DNA of 14,680 nucleotides from an uncultured Clostridia bacterium. Its GTDB lineage: Bacteria > Bacillota > Clostridia > Oscillospirales > Oscillospiraceae. A program made the position numbers and the translations under genes. Below, in pieces: positions 5,951-12,605 of this stretch; the first letter of the stretch is position 1, and each line of letters begins with the position of its first letter. Under the pieces are notes generated by a model. That model was not told the DNA's origin, did no database searches, and saw nothing but the letters and a program-made list of their open reading frames with translations. The stretch spans positions 1 through 14,680 of the forward strand of contig CAMNHH010000046.1 of assembly GCA_946539175.1 (NCBI GenBank). Direction: 5' to 3'.

Positions 5951-7453
5951 ATGATCCAAACAGGCTGGCTGTCTATTCTGCCGCCTTTGATTGCCATTGC
6001 CCTGGCCCTGATGACCAAGGAGGTGTATTCCTCTCTGTTTCTGGGCGTGCTCTCCGGCATGGTGATCTATGTGGCAGCGGCCCATGAACCCCTGGTGGCG
6101 GTTTTCTCCCACAGCTTTGACATGATGGCCGGGAAGATCGCAGACAATTCCTATATGATCATTTTTTTGGCACTGCTCTGGGCAGTGATTACTCTGGTTG
6201 GCAGATCCGGCGGCTCAGCAGCCTATGGCAGATGGGCGGAACGGAAACTCAAGAGCAAGCGGGCCACAAAATTGGCCACCGCGCTTCTGGGCGTTCTGAT
6301 TTTCATTGATGACGGCTTCAACTGTCTGACCATCGGCACGGTCATGCGGCCCATCTATGACCGGCAGCGTATTTCCCGGGAAAAGCTGGCCTATATCATC
6401 GACGCCACCGCTGCTCCGGTCTGCATCATCGCCCCGGTGTCCTCCTGGGCGGTGGCGGTGGCTTCGGAGATCAGTGAAACCAACGGCTTCCACGCCTTCC
6501 TGTCCACCATACCTTACAACTTCTACGCTCTGCTGACCATTCTCATGGTGGTGTTCATCTGCGTCACCGGCCTGGACTTCGGAAAGATGCGCAAGGCCGA
6601 GGAAAGGGCCAGGCTGGAGGGCAACCAGGAGGTAGACGAGGAGCGGGGGGATACCAAAGCCTCCGGCAAGGGCAAGGTCATCGACCTGGTGCTGCCCATT
6701 CTGGTGCTGATCGTCTGCGCCATTCTGGGCATGGCCTATGTGGGCGGCTTCTTCTCGGGGGTGCCCTTCTCCGAGGCCATTGGCGCAAACCCCACGGCGG
6801 GTCTCTCTCTCGGCGCCTTTGCCGGTCTTGTCACAGCTCTGGTCATGTACCTGCCGCGCAAAATCATGAAGCCCAAGGAATTTGTCGGCGCCATTGTCAA
6901 CGGCATCGGCAGCATCGTGCCCCCCATGCTGATTTTGATCCTGTCCTGGAGTCTCGGCGGAGTTTGCCGTGAGATGATCGGCACGGGAGAGTTCATCTCC
7001 GGCTTTGTGGCCTCCACCGATCTGCCGCTGGGCTTGCTGCCCTTCCTGATCTTCGTGATCGCGGCCCTTATGTCCTTCTCCATGGGGACCTCTTGGGGAA
7101 CCTTCAGTATGCTGATCCCCATCGTTACCATGATCTGCTCCGCCGCCGGAGCGGAGCATTTGCTGATCCCCGCGCTTGGCGCCACCCTGGCAGGCTCCGT
7201 CTACGGCGACCACTGCTCTCCCATCTCCGATACTACAATTCTGGCTTCTACCGGCGCCCGCTGCGCCCATATTCGCCATGTGGAGACCCAAATCCCCTAT
7301 GCTACGCTTGTGGCTGTGATTTGCGCTGTCGGCTATCTGATTGCCGGGCTCACCGACACGCCCTGGATCGGGCTCGGGATCGGCGCGGTGCTTCTGATGG
7401 CCGCGCTGGTGTTGCTGCATCGGAAAACCGGGAGGGAATCCTCGGCAGAATAA
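5951..7453 (+). CDS. nhaC: NhaC-family Na+/H+ antiporter
   Basis: This polytopic inner-membrane transporter of the NhaC family exchanges Na+ for H+, or in some members couples organic ions. I start it at ATG 5951, preceded by GGAGG (5938-5942); a TTG seven codons upstream overlaps that ribosome binding site and is unlikely. The protein has 500 residues with about a dozen hydrophobic segments. Family blocks include LPPLIAIALALMTKEV near the N-terminus, IDDGFNCLTIG (119-129), AAPVCIIAPVSSW (around 154-166) and SVYGDHCSPISDTT (around 415-430). A charged cytoplasmic loop of about 30 residues (RKAEERARLEG to GKGK) separates the two halves. It has its own promoter and no partner gene, so it is probably a single-gene unit. 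The transported ion is not proved by sequence. Confidence 0.92.
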   Translation: MIQTGWLSILPPLIAIALALMTKEVYSSLFLGVLSGMVIYVAAAHEPLVAVFSHSFDMMAGKIADNSYMIIFLALLWAVITLVGRSGGSAAYGRWAERKLKSKRATKLATALLGVLIFIDDGFNCLTIGTVMRPIYDRQRISREKLAYIIDATAAPVCIIAPVSSWAVAVASEISETNGFHAFLSTIPYNFYALLTILMVVFICVTGLDFGKMRKAEERARLEGNQEVDEERGDTKASGKGKVIDLVLPILVLIVCAILGMAYVGGFFSGVPFSEAIGANPTAGLSLGAFAGLVTALVMYLPRKIMKPKEFVGAIVNGIGSIVPPMLILILSWSLGGVCREMIGTGEFISGFVASTDLPLGLLPFLIFVIAALMSFSMGTSWGTFSMLIPIVTMICSAAGAEHLLIPALGATLAGSVYGDHCSPISDTTILASTGARCAHIRHVETQIPYATLVAVICAVGYLIAGLTDTPWIGLGIGAVLLMAALVLLHRKTGRESSAE

Positions 7454-7540
7454 TACTATTTCCTGATGAAACGCTTAGATACTGTTTCATCTTCATACAA
7501 TATCAGTAAAAGCAAAGAAAAAACGGGGACTTCGTCTCAA

Positions 7541-7639
7541 ATGGCAACTATGGAACAGGTCGCCAAGCCGGTACGGAAAAGCAAACAGAAAACGAAAGCA
7601 ACGAGTCAATCTTTAGGTTGGCTCGTTACTTTTTTATGA
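7541..7639 (+). pseudogene. Possible N-terminal stub of a serine recombinase
   Basis: This short reading frame has 32 codons. It starts MATMEQVAKPVRKSKQK and stops right after a terminator-like hairpin. The basic start resembles, from memory, the N-termini of large serine recombinases of Clostridial conjugative elements, but the catalytic domain is absent. No good ribosome binding site is visible. It could instead be chance coding in a decayed region. Confidence 0.3.
7600..7635 (+). terminator. Rho-independent terminator
   Basis: AACGAGTCAA (7600-7609) pairs with TTGGCTCGTT (7618-7627) over 10 bp with one G-T wobble and an 8-base loop, followed by AC and six T (7630-7635). It is the first strong terminator after the antiporter gene, 146 bases past its stop codon. 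Confidence 0.8.
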
Positions 7640-7718
7640 ACTTGCAGGGAACCTTAGACTTTTGCGGAGGTCAAACAGAAACTGAAGGCATGCGCCTTAC
7701 TTAGGGAAAGGGACGAGT

Positions 7719-7772
7719 ATGGAAAACAATCTGATTGATATAATTCCACCCAAACGAGGGTGGAATAAATGA
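7719..7772 (+). pseudogene. Second tiny reading frame, recombinase-like start (MENNLIDIIPPKRGWNK)
   Basis: This 17-codon frame has an AGGGA/GGGA purine run upstream. The pattern of a short acidic or neutral start followed by IIPPKR is, from memory, like the beginning of serine recombinases just before their catalytic domain. A 9-bp hairpin (7743-7766) occupies its second half and a stop follows at once. It may be a gene remnant, a leader peptide or chance. Confidence 0.25.
7743..7766. repeat. Perfect 9-bp hairpin ATTCCACCC / GGGTGGAAT
   Basis: A perfect inverted repeat with a 6-base loop (AAACGA). Neither side carries a proper T-run (TATAT on the minus side, AAATG on the plus side), so it is at most a weak terminator. 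It lies next to the hairpin at 7776-7805. Confidence 0.6.
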
Positions 7773-7775
7773 ATC

Positions 7776-7805
7776 GCGGGGCTGCGCCAAACAGCACAGC
7801 CCCGC
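7776..7805 (-). terminator. GC-rich hairpin, probable terminator of the LacI/YesL operon
   Basis: GCGGGGCTG (7776-7784) and CAGCCCCGC (7797-7805) form a perfect 9-bp stem with a 12-base loop. On the minus strand it is followed by GATTCATTTATTCC, a moderately T-rich tail. It lies 84 bases downstream of the last gene of the minus-strand operon. Confidence 0.5.
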
Positions 7806-7889
7806 AGGGAAACAAATCACGATTCAATTCGACTGTTCAAAAAGTTTCCCTATGATAGGTACGGGACCGCAGTCTCAATTTTCCTTTGC

Positions 7890-8627
7890 TTATTCTCCCG
7901 GTACAGGCTCCAACAGATATTGAAAATAATCCATGCAAACGTCCTGCCGCGGGGAGTTGGCGATGATTCCGAGATAAAGCGGCTCCGAAAAACCCGCGGC
8001 CCGAAACATCGGAAGGCCCGAGACCTCCAGAGCGTTCCGGGCAGGCTCCGTACGGATGATCAGCTCGTCAGCCTCATTCAATTCATATTCAATGGTGTTG
8101 TCCTCCAGGATCACCCGGTTTTCCGAAAGGCAGGCGGCCAGGGCAGGGGGGAGGGAAAAGCTCTTTTGCAGATCAAGTAGATAGCCGCCCTCAGAGAGAA
8201 TGTTCCAGGCCTCCTGACTCATGAGAACCAGATCCAATTGCTTTTGTTCGGTGGCGGCCATGAGCTTGATCTTGGCGGCATAGGCGGCTCGGTGGGCATC
8301 CAGTGCGTCGTTCTCCGCCAGATAGAGCTCCCGGTAGACAAGCACCTCGTTTCGCTCTGGGTCCAGACCCTTCCAACGAATGAAGCCCGGTCCGATCTCC
8401 TGCTCCAGATCCGCCCCCACAACGGTGTTGAACCAGGCCATGTAAACCACCGGGTTCTTCTTGGTGAGGACTCTGTAGACCACGGAACCGACGATCACCA
8501 GGGCTGCGATGCCCAGGATGATGAACCATTTATAGTAGATCCAGATATGCTCCGCCTTTGCTGCGGGGCTCAGGGACTGAAAGGCCGCCCTGTTGGCGGC
8601 CTTTTCCTGTTCGGAGCGGCGCATCAT
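7890..8627 (-). CDS. Single-pass membrane protein of unknown function, last gene of the LacI/YesL operon
   Basis: This 245-residue protein has a basic, cytoplasmic N-terminus (1-32), one membrane segment (about 33-51, rich in I, L, A and V) and an outer domain of about 190 residues. There is no lipobox or cleavage site, so it is probably anchored. The outer part contains a stretch like KLMAATEQKQLDLVLMS followed by NILSEGGYLLDL, which recalls the hinge of solute-binding proteins; that similarity is only an impression. The start codon overlaps the YesL stop (ATGA), with GAGGAG upstream, so the two are translationally coupled. The context suggests a helper or sensor for the divergent sugar transporter. 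Confidence 0.85.
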   Translation of the reverse strand: MMRRSEQEKAANRAAFQSLSPAAKAEHIWIYYKWFIILGIAALVIVGSVVYRVLTKKNPVVYMAWFNTVVGADLEQEIGPGFIRWKGLDPERNEVLVYRELYLAENDALDAHRAAYAAKIKLMAATEQKQLDLVLMSQEAWNILSEGGYLLDLQKSFSLPPALAACLSENRVILEDNTIEYELNEADELIIRTEPARNALEVSGLPMFRAAGFSEPLYLGIIANSPRQDVCMDYFQYLLEPVPGE

Positions 8628-9310
8628 GGCGTGTTCTCCTCTTCGGTGTCAGAGCCGGCGGCCTCTTCATCATCCTCATCCTCCGGGTCGTAGGTGCAGG
8701 CTGCGATCACGCTGGAAAGTAGCCACGCACTGAGCATGGCGCACAGCCCCTCCCCAAGCGCCAGGATCGGGGTGAAAAAGCGTACCGCTACAAAGAACAT
8801 GATGAAATGCACGCCGAATACAGCGATGGAGGCAAAGAGATAATGGGTCCCGATCAGCAGGGAGTTCTTCAGCATGGCCCAGACGGAGTTGGCGACCTTC
8901 GCCGTCAGAGGAAAGACGTAGAGCAGCACGATCACGTAGGCTATCGCCGCGGCGATCAGCACCGCCAGAAACAGCGTCCAGACCACAGCCATGGTGCCGG
9001 TGGCGCTGTTTCGCAAATGGTACAGGATGTATCCGTCGGTGCCCAGCAGAAGGCCCACGCCAAGCATGATCAGCCAGATGATGGTGCCTTGCTTGAAGTT
9101 TTCTTTGAAAGCGCGGAAAAACAGCATACCCACGGAGCGCCCCTCCTGCTCCTGATGGATCTTGAAGCAGGCTGCATACAGCGCTGTGGTGGAAGCGCCT
9201 ATGGTGATGATGGGAATGGAACAGACGAACCAGAGCATATTGAGATAGCAGCAATAGCAAAGCTTCATCAGAAGCTGACTGAACCTGCTTTCATAGGAAA
9301 AGAATTTCAT
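8624..9310 (-). CDS. YesL-family (DUF624) membrane protein
   Basis: This 228-residue integral membrane protein belongs to the DUF624/YesL family, which is typically encoded beside CUT1 polysaccharide transporters in Firmicutes. Its biochemical role is unknown; it is thought to help transport or regulation. The signature NMLWFVCSIPIITIGASTTALY lies at residues 24-45 (MLWFVCSIP and TIGASTTALY are the typical blocks). About four to five membrane segments are seen: near 17-40, 75-95, 105-133 and 150-195. The C-terminus is a very acidic tail (DPEDEDDEEAAGSDTEEE), probably cytoplasmic. The start has AGGAG 7 bases before it. The gene lies 18 bases after the LacI gene and overlaps the next gene by 4 bases. 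Confidence 0.92.
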   Translation of the reverse strand: MKFFSYESRFSQLLMKLCYCCYLNMLWFVCSIPIITIGASTTALYAACFKIHQEQEGRSVGMLFFRAFKENFKQGTIIWLIMLGVGLLLGTDGYILYHLRNSATGTMAVVWTLFLAVLIAAAIAYVIVLLYVFPLTAKVANSVWAMLKNSLLIGTHYLFASIAVFGVHFIMFFVAVRFFTPILALGEGLCAMLSAWLLSSVIAACTYDPEDEDDEEAAGSDTEEENTP

Positions 9311-9328
9311 TTTGTGACTCCTTTCGCT

Positions 9329-10372
9329 TTATGCATCTCCGGTGGAAGCCCGGTAGATGACGTCCGTCTGCGTGTGGACCTCACGGTAGTCCAGAGAAGG
9401 CTCTTCAATCCGGGACAACAGAAGCTGCGTGGCAGTGAAGGCCATGATCTGGGTGTGGATGTGAACCGTGGTCAGAGGCGGATTGATCAGTCTGGACTCC
9501 GGGGAGTCGTCAAAGCCACAGATCAGCAGATCCTCCGGCACGGACTTTCCGATTTTCCGCAGTGCCTGCAAGGCATCCACAGCCACAAAGTCATTGGCGC
9601 ACAGAAAGACCTCCGGCAGCTCCTCAAGGCTTGAAAGGGAGTCCAACACCGCTTGCGGGCCGGCAGCGCGCAGAACAAAACGATCCTCCAAGGGCAAGCC
9701 GGCGCTCAGCAAAGTATCACGGCAGGCCACGAAGCGCTCAAAAAAGGACTGGCAGTGCAGATAATCTCCTAAAAAACCAATGCGGGTCTTGCCCCTGCAT
9801 AGCATCTCCCAGGTCAAGGCTGAGACCTCGGATATATTATCCATATACAATTGGTCTGCGGGAAGATTCCGCCCCCGGATTTTGGCCGGACCATCCACAA
9901 ATAGAATGGGCAGATTCAGACTGCAGAGCATCCCGCAATAGTTCCAGTCGAAAAGCTCAAAGCAGAGAATCGCCTTGGAACGACGGGAATCAAAGGTCCA
10001 GGGCAGGGAAGCCTGCTGCAGATTATCCGTCGTGATCTGATGAATGCTTAAGGTATAGCCCAACTGTGAAATTTCGTTCTGGAAATGGTCCAACATCAGC
10101 GAGGCAAAATGAGACTGGTTGAACACCATAGTTGTGAACAGCGAAATTTCACCGATCTGGCTTCTGGGCAAACGCCCCGGTGCGGCGTTCGATCGCACAA
10201 TACCGGCCAAGGCGTTCACATAGGAAAACTGTTTGTATCCCATCTCCACAGCCTTCTGCAGGATCCGTTCCCGGGTGGCGTCCGCCAACCCGCCGGAGTT
10301 GTTGATGGCTTTGGAGACTGTATTGCGGGATACGCCGAGGGCGTCGGCAATGTCCTGAATGGTTACTTTCAT
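9329..10372 (-). CDS. LacI-family transcriptional regulator
   Basis: This 347-residue cytoplasmic DNA-binding regulator has a helix-turn-helix at 4-23 (TIQDIADALGVSRNTVSKAI) and a periplasmic-binding-like sensor domain from about residue 74 to the end (CANDFVAVDALQALR, ICGFDDS and PLTTVHIH are typical). The hinge between the two is unusual: after MGYKQ there is no canonical PNxxARSLR, but a longer linker (VNALAGIVRS, then NAAPGRLPRSQ). The start has AAGGTGAG about 8 bases upstream. It leads a three-gene operon and faces the transporter genes. A repeat in the shared control region suggests that it binds both promoters and represses itself. The sugar ligand is unknown. Confidence 0.94.
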   Translation of the reverse strand: MKVTIQDIADALGVSRNTVSKAINNSGGLADATRERILQKAVEMGYKQFSYVNALAGIVRSNAAPGRLPRSQIGEISLFTTMVFNQSHFASLMLDHFQNEISQLGYTLSIHQITTDNLQQASLPWTFDSRRSKAILCFELFDWNYCGMLCSLNLPILFVDGPAKIRGRNLPADQLYMDNISEVSALTWEMLCRGKTRIGFLGDYLHCQSFFERFVACRDTLLSAGLPLEDRFVLRAAGPQAVLDSLSSLEELPEVFLCANDFVAVDALQALRKIGKSVPEDLLICGFDDSPESRLINPPLTTVHIHTQIMAFTATQLLLSRIEEPSLDYREVHTQTDVIYRASTGDA

Positions 10373-10415
10373 CGCTCATCTCACCTTATAAACATATATC
10401 GTAAAACCAGTACGT

Positions 10416-10445
10416 ATTTTAACATATTATTTGTGCAAATGTCAA
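10416..10445 (-). promoter_or_regulatory. Promoter of the LacI/YesL operon
   Basis: On the minus strand, a perfect TTGACA (10445-10440) is followed by an 18-base spacer and TAAAAT (10421-10416), 43 bases before the regulator's start codon. The spacer begins with TTTGCACA, a half-copy of the palindrome in front of the transporter genes, which points to autoregulation. Confidence 0.75.
10432..10441. promoter_or_regulatory. Operator half-site in the regulator's own promoter
   Basis: The 10-mer TGTGCAAATG occurs here, overlapping the -35 and spacer of the LacI-gene promoter, and again at 10610-10619 as the left part of the palindrome downstream of the transporter promoter. Confidence 0.5.
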
Positions 10446-10556
10446 TAAACGGAACAGTAAAATGCACGAAAAGTCCTGATTTTTTTCATTGTATTTATTT
10501 TTTACATAATTCAAAATATCGTGTAAAAAAATTATGAACTGTTTGTACAAAAAAGA

Positions 10557-10585
10557 TTGACAAATTGTGGACGTGGTGGTAAGAT
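10557..10585 (+). promoter_or_regulatory. Promoter of the sugar transporter operon
   Basis: A perfect TTGACA (10557-10562), a 17-base spacer and TAAGAT (10580-10585). A-rich tracts and a TTTGTACAAA palindrome (10542-10551) lie just upstream and may act as an UP element or binding site. The start would be near 10592, giving a leader of about 79 bases. Confidence 0.82.
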
Positions 10586-10609
10586 GAATTTGCCAAATGC
10601 CCGATAGAG

Positions 10610-10623
10610 TGTGCAAATGCACA
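10610..10623. promoter_or_regulatory. Candidate LacI-family operator TGTGCA-AA-TGCACA
   Basis: This inverted repeat has a 2-base centre and lies about 18-31 bases past the predicted transcription start. That position lets a bound repressor act as a roadblock. A related CAAATGC (10594-10600) sits exactly 20 bases upstream of the CAAATGC within the palindrome (10614-10620), two helical turns away. Flanking AGAG/CTCT extends the symmetry imperfectly. Confidence 0.55.
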
Positions 10624-10670
10624 ATCTCTCTGCGCACAATTGAGGGACGAAAAAAAGAAGGAGGAATTTC

Positions 10671-11612
10671 ATGAAAAAAGCCTTGTCGCCCGCCACAAAC
10701 AGCGGCGGAGGCTCGAAGATGCACAATCTTGGCGTGTATCTTCGACAGCACTGGCAGCTGTACGTTATTTTTATGCTGCCGGCGTTTCTGTTGACGGTAA
10801 TCTTCCGCTACATTCCCATGGGCGGTATCTCGATTGCCTTCACAGAGTACAATCCCATCCGGGGCCTGTTTCACAGCGAATGGATCGGCTTTCAGAACTT
10901 TGAACGGTTTCTTACTTCGCCCGATTTCCTGCGCTACCTCGTGAACACACTCAAACTGAGCGTGTATGGCCTCCTCTGGGGCTTCCCCGCGCCCATCCTT
11001 CTGGCCTTCCTGCTGAACCGTATCATGAGCAAGAAGACCAAGCAGAAGATCCAGTTGGTACTGTACATGCCGAACTTCATCTCGGTTATCGTGCTCTGCG
11101 GTATCGTCCGGATTCTGCTTTCCCCCACCGGCATGATCAACTCCCTGCTGGGGACCAACACCAATTTCATGACCATGCCCTCCGCATTCCGCACCATCTA
11201 CATCGCCTCCGGCATCTGGCAAGGCGCAGGCTGGGCTTCCATCATTTACACCGCAGCCCTGTCCAACGCCAGCAAGGAGCTGAAAGAAGCGGCTGTCATC
11301 GACGGCGCCAACATCGTTCAGCAGATCAAGGCTGTTGAATGGCCCGCCATCAAGGACACTGTCCTCATTCAGTTTATTATGTCCGTGGGCAACATCATGA
11401 GCATCGGCTTTGAGAAGGCCTACGCCCTCCAGACCGACATGAACATGAGTACGTCCGAAATCATCTCCACTTACGTCTATAAGAAGGGCCTTTTGGACGG
11501 CGACTACGGCTTCTCCACCGCAGTCGGTCTGTTCAATACCGTCATCAACGTCGTCCTGCTGATCTCCATGAATCAGATCGTCAAGAAGATGAATGATGGC
11601 AAGGGCATTTAA
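10671..11612 (+). CDS. CUT1 sugar ABC transporter permease, LplB/YteP type
   Basis: This 313-residue inner-membrane subunit is one of two permeases forming the pore for an oligosaccharide. About six membrane segments are seen, the first around 30-47. The EAA loop that docks the ATPase is EAAVIDGAN (206-214) followed by WPAI. FRYIPMGGISIAF near the N-terminus is typical of the LplB type. The start has AAGGAGG (10658-10664) 6 bases upstream. It is the first gene of the operon after a strong promoter and putative operator. The second permease follows after 13 bases. Confidence 0.95.
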   Translation: MKKALSPATNSGGGSKMHNLGVYLRQHWQLYVIFMLPAFLLTVIFRYIPMGGISIAFTEYNPIRGLFHSEWIGFQNFERFLTSPDFLRYLVNTLKLSVYGLLWGFPAPILLAFLLNRIMSKKTKQKIQLVLYMPNFISVIVLCGIVRILLSPTGMINSLLGTNTNFMTMPSAFRTIYIASGIWQGAGWASIIYTAALSNASKELKEAAVIDGANIVQQIKAVEWPAIKDTVLIQFIMSVGNIMSIGFEKAYALQTDMNMSTSEIISTYVYKKGLLDGDYGFSTAVGLFNTVINVVLLISMNQIVKKMNDGKGI

Positions 11613-11625
11613 GGAGGGCAGATCC

Positions 11626-12531
11626 ATGAAAACGAAAAAGAAGAGTGAATTTGCCAAGCTCCCCGCCGGCGACAAGACGCTGCTGACCATCGGATACGTG
11701 ATCCTGGGCATCTTCGTTCTGGCGATTATCCTGCCCATCATCTATATTATCCTGGCTTCCTTCATCGACCCCATCACCCTGCAGAACAAGGGCCTGACCT
11801 TTGACTTTGAGCATTGGACCACCACCGCCTATGAACGTGTTCTGGGCAACTCGCAGATTTGGATCGGCTTTAAGAACGCGATGATCTACTCTGTCCTGTT
11901 CACCATCATTTCCGTGGTTGTGACTCTGCTGGCCGCCTACCCCATGTCCCGGGCGGATTTCAAGGGCAAGGGCTTCTTCAACACCATCTTCGTCATCACC
12001 ATGTTCTTTGGCGGCGGCCTGATCCCCACCTACCTGCTCATCAGCGACCTGGGGATGCTGAACACCATCTGGGCTATCCTGATCCCCGGCGCCTTCAGCG
12101 TCTGGAACATGATCATCGCCCGGACCTACTACATGGGCATTCCCCGCGACCTGCAAGAGGCGGCGGAGATCGACGGCGCCACCGAAATGGTCTACTTCTT
12201 CAAGATCCTGCTGCCCGTCTGTACTCCCATCATCGCCACCATCTCCATGTGGCAGTTCGTGGGTATGTGGAACAGCTACTTCGACGCCATGATCTACCTG
12301 AACGACGCCTCCAAGCAGCCTCTGCAGCTGGTGCTCCGCGCCATCCTGATTCAGAGCCAGCCCGAAGCCGGCATGGTCTCCGATATGCAGTCCACCGCCG
12401 AGCGCGCTCAGCTGGCTGAGCTGCTGAAGTACGCCACCATCATCATCTCCTCCCTGCCTCTGATGATTATGTACCCCTTCTTCCAGAAGTACTTTGACAA
12501 CGGCATTATGGCCGGCGCCGTCAAGGGCTGA
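11626..12531 (+). CDS. CUT1 sugar ABC transporter permease, LplC/YtcP type
   Basis: This second pore subunit has 301 residues. I start at ATG 11626 because AAGGAGG (11611-11617) lies 8 bases ahead; the ATG pair at 11593 would place that site inside the gene. It has about six membrane segments, the first around 20-45. The EAA loop is EAAEIDGAT (178-186) followed by LLPVCTPII, and the family C-terminus is YFDNGIMAGAVKG. A typical loop FFGGGLIPTYLL lies at 127-138. It overlaps nothing and follows the LplB-like gene closely. The next gene is the binding protein, after a small hairpin. Confidence 0.95.
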   Translation: MKTKKKSEFAKLPAGDKTLLTIGYVILGIFVLAIILPIIYIILASFIDPITLQNKGLTFDFEHWTTTAYERVLGNSQIWIGFKNAMIYSVLFTIISVVVTLLAAYPMSRADFKGKGFFNTIFVITMFFGGGLIPTYLLISDLGMLNTIWAILIPGAFSVWNMIIARTYYMGIPRDLQEAAEIDGATEMVYFFKILLPVCTPIIATISMWQFVGMWNSYFDAMIYLNDASKQPLQLVLRAILIQSQPEAGMVSDMQSTAERAQLAELLKYATIIISSLPLMIMYPFFQKYFDNGIMAGAVKG

Positions 12532-12541
12532 TGGAAGTTCC

Positions 12542-12557
12542 TGCCGCGGATGCGGCA
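12542..12557 (+). repeat. Intercistronic hairpin between permease and binding-protein genes
   Basis: TGCCGC (12542-12547) and GCGGCA (12552-12557) form a 6-bp stem with a 4-base loop, 10 bases after the permease stop codon. Such hairpins often protect mRNA ends or set different levels within transporter operons; that role is inferred. A 14-bp AT-rich palindrome (TTTCAAATTTGAAA, 12577-12590) follows and overlaps the start of the ribosome binding site. Confidence 0.45.
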
Positions 12558-12605
12558 AACCGTAAGAAACTACATGTTTCAAATTTGAAAGGAGCAAAAC
12601 AAAAC

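Larger units (their letters stand above)
7454..7889. other. 436-base stretch without an intact gene: hairpins and gene stubs between convergent units
   Basis: This stretch lies between the antiporter and the convergent LacI/YesL operon. It holds an 8-bp hairpin GATGAAAC/GTTTCATC (7465-7472 / 7484-7491), a plus-strand terminator (7600-7635), a small hairpin AAGGC/GCCTT (7685-7698), two tiny recombinase-like reading frames (7541 and 7719), and two more strong hairpins (7743-7766 and 7776-7805). A weak CCTA/TAGG hairpin at 7849-7859 is followed on the minus strand by a T5 run near 7839-7843 and may help end the minus operon. Confidence 0.6.

Noticed and set aside
7644..7811. GCAGGGAA direct repeats (7644 and 7804) as attachment sites
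   Set aside because: Only 8 bases long, which is expected by chance; no other sign of att sites.
10419..12597. Two long minus-strand frames across the permease genes
   Set aside because: They lie antisense to clear permeases with EAA loops and are rich in H, D, G and Q, typical of antisense translation.
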